Positions 18,778 to 26,370 of a stretch of DNA of 28,664 nt are shown in pieces. The DNA is from Sporisorium sorghi (taxonomy: Eukaryota; Basidiomycota; Ustilaginomycetes; Ustilaginales; Ustilaginaceae): the NCBI GenBank assembly GCA_023212695.1, contig JALCCG010000266.1, positions 1 through 28,664 on the forward strand, given 5' to 3'. The notes beneath the pieces were generated by a model. It saw only the letters and a program-made list of their open reading frames with translations, searched no databases and was not told the DNA's origin. The translations under genes were made by a program, and so were the position numbers. Positions within the stretch are counted from its first letter, which is position 1; each line of letters opens with the position of its first letter.

Positions 18778-21700
18778 TCAACGACGTCGAAGAGGCGTGA
18801 GGTCCTCGGTCTGCGCACGAGCATGACCAGCACGCTTGAGCCGATCAAAGGCGGCACGATTCGATCCATCGTGGACAGGTGTTCGGATCATCGAAGCGGG
18901 CCTGGGCGCCATAGGTGAGCCACGGACAGATCCTCGCTCGGGCGTCGCCGTCGAGACTGCAAAGTTGTGAGGTGCTCGAACGGGCAGTCGCGAGGGAGTG
19001 GTGCTCTGCGATGTGTTCGACATGTTCGAGATGCGGCTAGCATGGTCCAAAGTGGGAGCCGTGGTCCGCGATGCAACAGAAGGAGCGCTGACAGCCGGTG
19101 CTGACGGCGGAGTCGAAGGGTCCTCTTCGGGAACCGTAGGAACCGCCTTGCGCGACTGCAAGAATTGCTGGCTCGGCTTGCGAGCGACGTTGACGGTGTC
19201 ATTGTTGATTGACGCTCGGGAACTGATATCCTCCAAGATCGCCTGAGCCCACAGCGGATTGGGCGGCACTTCGCTCTCGATGACATCCGAAATCACCTTG
19301 ACCCACTGCGACTTTTCGGCTTCCGTGTCGGCAAAGAACGAGATGCGCTCGCCGTCGGCAAACGTGATGCGGAACGACCTGTCGACGTGATAGTTGGCGT
19401 CGGCGTCCTCTTCTTCGGCCAGTGTCACCGTCGTCGCGTACGAAGCCATGGTTCGCGACCTGCCCAATGCCTGGCTCGCACCGGAAGGGAAGATCATCGA
19501 GCCTGCATTGACGTGGTTGCCCAGCTCTTCGACGCAGACCGCCTTGGAAAGGTCAATCTTCACCGTTGGCTTTTTCGTGACAGCGTTGAAGCAGATCAGG
19601 TATTGACCCTGCGCCTGCACTGGGCGACGACGCCAGCTGGCGCAATCGCCGCCCAGCTGCGTCAAAGTGCCCGTCTGCCACGGATCGGATCTGTGCCAAG
19701 CAGCGTTCTGCATCCCGCGGATGCACTCGCCCAGGTTCTCGGGAAGCCCGTCGCGAGGGATGCTGGGCAGAGGCGGAAGGTAGAACAGCTTGAGACGAAG
19801 CGTTCCTCGCACTTTGCTCAGATTCTGACGGAAGTCTTGCGAAAGCATCGAGACGTGCGAACGCGATGCGACGCTCGAAGGCCCCGAAATGCTTCCGGTC
19901 GGATTCGAGACACCGTGAACGGGAAGATCGAGCACCATGCATCGTGCGTAGCATTGGCTAGCAACGCGCTCAAAAATGACGCCCGTGCGACCGAACGCAC
20001 CCTCCCGGTTGATGTAGGCCAGCATGGGTTCGGCTCGCGACGCCTGGGCTGCAAGCTCGGCGGCGGCTTCGCGCTCTTGCTGCTCTCGCTTTGCGGCTTG
20101 CTTCTTGGGGCTGCTGAAGAGGCGACTGAGACCCTTGAGCGTGGGACTGCCATGCTCGCGTCTGGTCGGCGACGAAGGACGTTGGGGCTCGACGAGATGA
20201 GCATCACGCTGCACCACCAGCGTCAGGCTGAATTCGAGGTTCCGGTGCTGGATGAGCTCGAATTCCTGTGCAATCTTGCTTACGACGTTGCGTCCGGCTC
20301 GGAGTGGTACCGTGGCCGTCTTGACCATGTGAAGACCGTTGTCGAGGATGCAGTGGAACGAAGTCGGGCGCGACGGCACGGGAAGGTCGGTCGGGGTAAA
20401 CGAGTCGACCATGACAAAGACTTTGCCCGCAGCCTTGCGAGCATGGGAGCCTTCGCGGATCTCGCGGATCTCCTTCTTGTACTCGTTGATGTCGCTGGGC
20501 CTGCGCAGTTTTTTCCATGCTTTTCCGCTATCGACATCGCCCGCGGCTGCCGAGTGCGTGACCTTGTCGTCGATGCCTTTGAAAGCACCGCGGTCATTGA
20601 CGTTGTAATTAAAGTCGCCTTTCTGGTAGATGCGAGTGAGCTCCTTCTCAATATTGTTCTGGAAGCCACCGTCGATGGCGCGCTGCAGGCTGACATCGAG
20701 CATGGCTTTGCTTTTCGCGAGGTCGGCGCTGATGCTCTGCCGGGTGGGAAGCTCAACTGGCTCGTCCACCGGCTCACCGCTCGATTCCGACGTGATGGAG
20801 GTGCTAGCAGTGTCGGTATCGACAGCGTCGGGGACAGCAGCGGTGAAGATGGGTCGTGCGTCGCCAGTGCTCATACTCCTCTTGCGACGCGCTTTGCCAT
20901 TCTTGCTGCGGCGTCGAGCGATGATCTGGTCGGCCTGTTGTGCTGGCGTCAAGTGCGCGGGAGCGGGGCTGGCGCGTTGAGCCTGAGGTTCGGACGCCTC
21001 GAGCATGCCGGTGAAGGTGGTATCGCCGCTCTCGGTGCCAAACGAGTCGAGCAGGCGAGGCGCAAGAACTTTGGCGCTGGTGTCTGTGCCTTGAGGCAGC
21101 GGCTGGTCGAGGTCTGCGGTCATCTTGAGCTCCGTGCCCAGCAGGTCAAGAGGAGACTCGAGTTTCTCGAGTTCTCTGACGGGGCTCGGAGAGGGGATGG
21201 GCTTTATCTCGGTAGCGATGGAATCGGTGGGCATCAGACGGAGCGGGGCACTGGGGCGCGCTGCTGTGAAAGTCTTGACCTGCGCTGGCGACGTGTCTTG
21301 GACTGAGGCAGTAGAGGGACCAGGCTCGCTGCCACGCGGCATCCGCCTTTGCTGGATTGTACTGCGCTTGACGGAGGTTGAGTCAATTGTAGCAGCTTGC
21401 TGGCCAGCTTGAGTCTGAGTCTGAGCGTCGAGTTGCTCATGCTCTGCCTTTGCTTGCTCCTGATTAAGCTTCTCCCTGGCGACACGCTGGAGGATAGCGT
21501 CACGCGAAATGTGTGGTCGTCCACGAATCGATCCGTTGCGGGCGGTGGGCGGTGGGATGGGTGTCGGCGCTTGAGCAAACTGTGGCTGTGTTTGGCTGCG
21601 ACCCGTTTCAGCGAGAAGAGGAGCGGCCACATCGACGTCCAAGCTGATGGGAGTCCAGGCAGGCAACTGGGGCAGAGTTGCTTCTTCCACTCGTGGAGGG

Positions 21701-23034
21701 CTTGTAGCGGTGTCGACTCGAGCTGAGAGAGGTGCAGGAGGCTCTTGTGCACTAGGTTCGGCCTGTCTGGAACGCACGGTGGGACTGTTGAGAATGTCGT
21801 CGCGGAGGAGTTCATCCATCATGCTGTCGACGCGGTCGGCAGCCGAGAGACGAGCAAAGCTGTTTTCTCTCTCGGATGGAAAGCCCTGCTCGTCGGCACA
21901 AGCGGCCTGAGCATGATCGACGGACAGATCCTGGAGCTGAAGGCTGCTATCACCGGGTTGAGGACTGGGAGGGCCCTCGATGGAGGAAGTCTCGTTGCTG
22001 TCGTTGGAGAGATCCGGTTCCGACTCTGCTGAGAAAATTTCGGCGGCCTCGTCTGACGAGGCATGTGCATCATCGCCATTCACCACTCGGAGCTGACGCA
22101 CAGGCGCCTCGGAGGTTGTCGCCACACCTTCTTGCATCCAAAAGTCGGCATCTACTGCGCTGTGCTCGTGTTCTTCCGTATCGTGGAGGCTTTCCGCATC
22201 AAAGCTGCTCTCCTTGTCAAACTCTTGGACGTCGAGGATCTCGTCAAAGGTGACGGTCTTTCTGCGCTCTCTGCGAAGGGGGCTGGAGTGCTCGGACCTG
22301 AGACCCGAGTCGACGTGGCTGCTCTGGGGAGAGTCGTGCATGAAGCGTGGGCCATGCAGGCGGTTGGAGACGAGAAGACCCTTTGAGGCCGAAGCGGGAC
22401 TGCTCTGCGATGTCTGCTGGACTGGTGCGCGAGAAGGTGTGAGTGGAGAAGAGGGAGAGGCGACCTCGTCCGCGCCTCCATGCTGCTGGCGGAAGACCGA
22501 GTTGCTGACGTAGTTGGTTTCGTGGAGCCTGCCCAAGCTCTTGCGAGGGAGCTTTCGCTGCGGAGCTTTTGCGGCTGGGACAGTGGCGTAGAGGTTGAAT
22601 GGATTGCTGTTCTCTGCGTCGCCATTGGCAGCGGAGGGATCTGGCTTAGAGCTGTGCTGAGCAGAGATGCCAAGGCCGAAGGAGGGAGAAGGAGGTGGTT
22701 TGCGCGAAGGAGAGCCGAGGGGAGAGTTGGTGAGCGAGTTGGGCTGGCTTCCACCGTCGATCTGCTTGAAGATGCTGTTTGAGACAAGACCATGATTGCG
22801 AAGCGACTTGAAGTTCTGCGTCTGCTTCTTTGGGCTATGAAGCGAAGGGTGCTCTTCGCTGGTGTGCTCGGGCGAGTTTTGAGAGTATGTGACAGTGTTG
22901 CCTCGCTTTGCGGTTCTGAGAGGCGACCATCCGTTTGTGCTTGCGCCGAGGATGGCAGCTGTGGTGGTCGGCGGCGTGGCAGCAGTCAGGTTGCTGGTGG
23001 TACCAGAAGCAGCACTGGAGGTGTGGTCGCTCAT
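18778..23034 (-). CDS. BUD4: Bud4/anillin-like protein with C-terminal PH domain
   Basis: This single-exon gene encodes a 1,418-aa protein of the Bud4/anillin family, which docks on septins at the bud neck or septum and guides axial budding, septin-ring stability and cytokinesis. About the first 800 residues are Ser/Pro-rich, low-complexity and probably disordered. The conserved part starts with a block containing SLQRAIDGGFQNNIEKELTR, then a C2-like anillin-homology region from KVFVMVDSF (about 871) through LDNGLHMVKT and FELIQHRNLEFSLTL. A PH domain at about 1118-1252 has GTLTQLGGDCASWRRR and RSFRITFADGERISFFAD. The order matches filamentous-fungal Bud4. The frame extends 57 codons upstream to a GTG, but I choose the ATG at 23034 (context GCAATGAG) because the extra residues look like translated leader. 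A T18 run lies 766 nt upstream. Confidence 0.9.
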   Translation of the reverse strand: MSDHTSSAASGTTSNLTAATPPTTTAAILGASTNGWSPLRTAKRGNTVTYSQNSPEHTSEEHPSLHSPKKQTQNFKSLRNHGLVSNSIFKQIDGGSQPNSLTNSPLGSPSRKPPPSPSFGLGISAQHSSKPDPSAANGDAENSNPFNLYATVPAAKAPQRKLPRKSLGRLHETNYVSNSVFRQQHGGADEVASPSSPLTPSRAPVQQTSQSSPASASKGLLVSNRLHGPRFMHDSPQSSHVDSGLRSEHSSPLRRERRKTVTFDEILDVQEFDKESSFDAESLHDTEEHEHSAVDADFWMQEGVATTSEAPVRQLRVVNGDDAHASSDEAAEIFSAESEPDLSNDSNETSSIEGPPSPQPGDSSLQLQDLSVDHAQAACADEQGFPSERENSFARLSAADRVDSMMDELLRDDILNSPTVRSRQAEPSAQEPPAPLSARVDTATSPPRVEEATLPQLPAWTPISLDVDVAAPLLAETGRSQTQPQFAQAPTPIPPPTARNGSIRGRPHISRDAILQRVAREKLNQEQAKAEHEQLDAQTQTQAGQQAATIDSTSVKRSTIQQRRMPRGSEPGPSTASVQDTSPAQVKTFTAARPSAPLRLMPTDSIATEIKPIPSPSPVRELEKLESPLDLLGTELKMTADLDQPLPQGTDTSAKVLAPRLLDSFGTESGDTTFTGMLEASEPQAQRASPAPAHLTPAQQADQIIARRRSKNGKARRKRSMSTGDARPIFTAAVPDAVDTDTASTSITSESSGEPVDEPVELPTRQSISADLAKSKAMLDVSLQRAIDGGFQNNIEKELTRIYQKGDFNYNVNDRGAFKGIDDKVTHSAAAGDVDSGKAWKKLRRPSDINEYKKEIREIREGSHARKAAGKVFVMVDSFTPTDLPVPSRPTSFHCILDNGLHMVKTATVPLRAGRNVVSKIAQEFELIQHRNLEFSLTLVVQRDAHLVEPQRPSSPTRREHGSPTLKGLSRLFSSPKKQAAKREQQEREAAAELAAQASRAEPMLAYINREGAFGRTGVIFERVASQCYARCMVLDLPVHGVSNPTGSISGPSSVASRSHVSMLSQDFRQNLSKVRGTLRLKLFYLPPLPSIPRDGLPENLGECIRGMQNAAWHRSDPWQTGTLTQLGGDCASWRRRPVQAQGQYLICFNAVTKKPTVKIDLSKAVCVEELGNHVNAGSMIFPSGASQALGRSRTMASYATTVTLAEEEDADANYHVDRSFRITFADGERISFFADTEAEKSQWVKVISDVIESEVPPNPLWAQAILEDISSRASINNDTVNVARKPSQQFLQSRKAVPTVPEEDPSTPPSAPAVSAPSVASRTTAPTLDHASRISNMSNTSQSTTPSRLPVRAPHNFAVSTATPERGSVRGSPMAPRPASMIRTPVHDGSNRAAFDRLKRAGHARAQTEDLTPLRRR

Positions 23035-23981
23035 TGCGACAAGGATTGGATACGAAAGCTGGCGCGAAGTGATAGGTTCGAGGAGGGTGACAGGAAGGTA
23101 ATGTTGTTGTTGTCGTCGTGCTTGTATAAGTGTGTATGGAGAGTGAATAGGGGTTTTGGCAGTGAGGATAATGGTGAAGGAAAGGAAAGATGAACGATCG
23201 AGCACAGATCACGAGCCAAGAAAGCGAAGAGGCTGCTCCGACACAAAAGAGAGTGACAGCAGAACGTGGTTGTTGTTCTTCTGTGTGTGTGTGACTTCTT
23301 GACAGCTCTCGTTCCCGTCTTTTTGAACATCTACCTTTTGTATTTCTTCATTCTGTCACTGCACCCACTCAATCGCTCAATCGCTCCATCACTCATGCGC
23401 TGAGTTGGGCTTTGCATGCGACCCTGCGCCCATCGTGCTTTTTCGACTCTGTGCGGGGTGAAATGAGACCCGCTGCAAGCCAGCAAGCGAAAGTCGTCCT
23501 TCTGGTTCATTTCCGCAACTTATCCCAGCTTCGGCTGATCCGCAGCACGAAGGAGTGTTCGAGGTGATGACGGCAAGGGCTGTGTTGCCACGATGGCCCG
23601 TTCAGCAGTCCGTCTCGGCTCTCCCGATACCTGAGCGTGGGAAGAAATAGCAAACTCATCCCTCCTCCTTCTCTAAGATCACAATCGATTGCCAGCAGCG
23701 CTGACTGTACCGCATCCATCAGCATCGGCTGCCTCCGTTCGCCGTCGCAAATCCAGAAGCGCACTCTTTTTGGGGTGACAGAGTGAGTGTTTCGCCCCCT
23801 TTTTTTTTTTTTTTTTTGCAGGATGGCGTCCAACTGTCAAACACGTCGGACGCGTTCGGGCGATTTTCAATCACGTGCATGAATTGGCTCTTGGCAATTT
23901 CGCGGGCAGCTGCAGCTCAGCTCAGCTTCGACTCTTTTGATTTGCACTTTTGATTTGCTTGCTTTCTGGCTTTGCGATTCA
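23035..23981. other. BUD4 promoter and SLD3 3' flank
   Basis: These 947 bases contain a short CAATCGCT tandem (about 23370), a T18 run (23800-23817), an ACGCGT palindrome (23850-23855) of the MCB type and a CACGTG palindrome (23872-23877). The last two are about 815-840 nt upstream of BUD4, so a regulatory role is uncertain. No gene is seen. Confidence 0.5.
23800..23817. repeat. Poly(T) run of 18
   Basis: A pure T18 run. On the minus strand it is an A18 tract starting about 165 nt after the SLD3 stop codon. Confidence 0.95.
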
Positions 23982-26163
23982 TCACTCGTCTGCGTCCGAA
24001 TGGAAAGCTACAGGCGAAGGCGATCGATCCAATGCGAAACTGCTACGTCCCGCAAACGAAGCACACCGCTCTGCCATCCGCGATCTTGCTCCCAACAGCT
24101 GCGATCCGTCCTGCGTCTGCGTGGGCGACTCCATCACCAGGCTGTTGCGAGGCAACACGAGCCTCGGCTTGTCCAGTTGAGACAGATGATCCATGCTGAA
24201 TGCCTTGTTGGCCGGCTGCTTTTGCGGTGTCGACATGACCAGCAGCCGCTTCGATCCGCTTGCGAACGACGAGGATGAGCATGTAAAGGGCGACCCGAAC
24301 GGAGGCATCGCAGCAGCAAGAGCAGGCGAGTGCATCGTGTGGCTCTCGATGCCTTGCGATGCGTATCGCCCGTTCTTGTGGCCTCGCTCCACGCTGGTGC
24401 CTGATTTGAAGGGGTTGGCGGGTACGATGCTCGTGGGCTGAGTATAGGTAGCGTTTGTGTTGCTTCTAGAGAATACGCCCGTCGGCGCTCGCACTTCGTG
24501 CCCTGGTCCAGACGTCGCACTGACGCTGCGTGACAGTCTTCGACCCATGTCCACTTCACGTCCTCTCCCCAGCATGCTCGATCGTTCCGCCAGAATGTTT
24601 CGCTTGACCCTTCTGCCTGCTTGCTCCTTTTCCAGCACGTCCGACAGCCCTGCGCCTGCTATCGAAACATTGCCCATCCCCGCTGCCGCTGTCGCCGCCG
24701 CCGCCGCCGCTGCTGCTGCCGTTGCTGCACTTGCGCTCCTCTTAGCAGCTCGCATGGGAGGCGAGCCAGCCGACCCGGTGCGCACGCTCTTGGTCGGCCG
24801 TGCCGGCGTCCGCGACGAAAGAGACACAAAGCACTTGCTTCTGAACAGCGAGCATTGCCTAGGCAGGCTCGCTTCGAAATGCGGCTCCACTACCCTCGAG
24901 CACAGCCATTGCGCATCGTCCATATCGTCATCCTCGACCAGTTTGCGCACTGACGAGCCAAACAGCGTTCCTTTCGCTTTCGATGTTGCTTTACCCTGCT
25001 TTTCGTGTTCTACTGACGACTCTGCACCGAAATCCGAGAGCAAGTCGGCGATCTCTGAACCAACACCCGCTGCGACTTGCCGAAGACACAGGATATCCAC
25101 GAGCGCTTCGAGCCTCTTGCTTAGGTGGTCTACTGCGAGCACCTCTTCTCCTTGCATTTCGAGCACCTCGCTTTCCGCGTTGTCGTTGTCGTCGTGCGAT
25201 GAATCGGTAGCAAGCCGCCTGCATACTTGTTGGTTCCATGCAAAGGCATCGCTCGAGCCCGAGTGTGGCCGTGCGCCTCTCCATCGTTTTGCCTTTTCGA
25301 GCTTTCGTGATCGTTTGCGAGGCTGTTCGCTTTCCGTGTCGGCAGCTGTAGCCGCCTCTGTGTCTGCCGGTGTGTCGCGTATAGACACAGCGTTCCCACG
25401 AATGCGAGAGCGAGCCGTTTCCAGAGCCCTCGGATCCTGTGAGACGATTTGCAACAGGCACATGGTGATCAAGATCTGTAGCTGAATCCTGTCGAGTTGG
25501 TAGAAAGGGTGGGTTGGAGTGAGTCTTCAGGTTCTCGTCCTTCCGTGATAGTCAGCTCCAACAAACTTACTCTCGGCTTTCCATGGATGAGATCCAGCGC
25601 TCGCGCAACGACTCTAGTCCTGTCGATCTGAGGCCCGAAGTAGGCGTGCCCACCACACGCGAAGCCAGCGTCATCTCGTATACCGACAATTCGCTCACAT
25701 CCATTGCTGTTGAGTTATCCAGCTTGTCGGGTTCAGGCAGCAGCTTATACGCAAGAGCCCGATGTCGTCGTGTGATGGCGCTGTTCGACCTGATGAGTTG
25801 GCATAGGCCTAGCAGCACGTCGTCCAGGTCATGCGACGATTTCAGTCGCTCGATGCAGTTGAGAAAGTGCGCGAGGCCGGTGTGATGTTCCCCGAGCCAA
25901 AGGGTCTCTGCGTAGCGATCTACGAGCGAGTGCTGGGCATTTATGTCCTGACTCGATGCCGGTCTATCGTGGCTGCCAAACCACGAGGCACCCTCGGGCT
26001 GTTCCAAGTGGCAAGCATATCGGATGCACAGTGGTTTTGAAGACACCGCAGCCAGCCGAGAAAGGACTCCCGCATCTGGCGAGACTGTCAGTGCCATTCG
26101 AAGGTGTTGCAGTCGAGAAAAGGATGATGGTGTTGGTTGGTAGAGAAGAGTGCTGAGATCCAT
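23982..26163 (-). CDS. SLD3: Sld3/Treslin-like DNA replication initiation factor
   Basis: This gene probably encodes Sld3, which in yeasts brings Cdc45 to loaded MCM helicase and, once phosphorylated by CDK, binds Dpb11 to fire origins. The exons are 25571-26163 and 23982-25488, giving 699 aa. Family features, in order: RYAETLWLGEHHTGLAHFL (83-101), like the start of the Sld3 core; ERWISSMESREIQLQILITM (188-207), matching the RE-x-QLQI helix and spanning the exon junction; a basic patch PRKRSRKLEKAKR (254-266); RLEALVDILCLRQ (323-335); and WLCSRVVEPHFEASLPRQC (392-410), which ends the core. The C-terminal 290 residues are disordered, with a poly-Ala run (about 455-463) and many SP/TP sites (such as RTPARP, GSPP, MSTPQK, RSPSP), possible CDK targets. 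The ATG at 26163 is the first in frame. Three ACGCG cores sit just upstream. Sld3 diverges fast, so the call rests on motif order. Confidence 0.78.
25489..25570 (-). other. SLD3 intron (82 nt)
   Basis: On the minus strand it starts GTAAGTTTG and ends CTCGACAG. It splits a Glu codon (GA|G) and joins ESRE to IQLQILITM, making the conserved Sld3 helix continuous. Another CAG 13 nt further in (CTACAG) would shift the frame, so the first acceptor is preferred. Confidence 0.85.
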
Positions 26164-26168
26164 TTCAT
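26088..26168 (-). other. Short upstream ORF overlapping the SLD3 start
   Basis: An ATG at 26168, five bases before the SLD3 ATG, opens a different frame of 26 codons ending in TGA at 26088-26090, inside SLD3. Its context (T at -3) is weak while the main ATG has G at -3 and +4, so most ribosomes would probably reach the main start. Whether the mRNA includes it is unknown. Confidence 0.35.
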
Positions 26169-26370
26169 GCAGTCCAACACTTTTTCTTTTCTCCACTCTC
26201 GTTTACGCGAAACGCGCTCAACGCGAATCTCGCTTTGGGGAAAACTCGGCCAGGACATGGTCACACAAACCTCACTTCTGCCAAGTTGATACTGTCGCTC
26301 TTTGCTTGTTCTGAATGGGCTCTAGTCTGACGATAATGTGTCTACAAGAGATGTCCATGCAACGCGCGCA
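26164..26370. promoter_or_regulatory. Compact SLD3 promoter / glucosidase II 3' flank
   Basis: Only 207 bases separate the glucosidase II stop from the SLD3 ATG on the same strand, so the SLD3 promoter and the upstream gene's 3' UTR must share this space. It contains four ACGCG cores. Confidence 0.6.
26205..26225. promoter_or_regulatory. Cluster of three ACGCG (MCB/E2F-like) cores upstream of SLD3
   Basis: ACGCG occurs at 26205-26209, 26212-26216 and 26221-26225, all in the same orientation, 42-62 nt upstream of the SLD3 ATG. The first reads ACGCGAAA, the reverse of TTTCGCGT, an E2F/DSC1-like site. A fourth ACGCG is at 26362-26366. In yeasts ACGCG is the core bound by MBF/DSC1 to drive G1/S transcription; binding here is inferred. 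Confidence 0.6.

Noticed and set aside
19387..21306. Open frame of 639 codons on the plus strand
   Set aside because: It is antisense to the conserved C-terminal half of BUD4 and has no recognisable motif.
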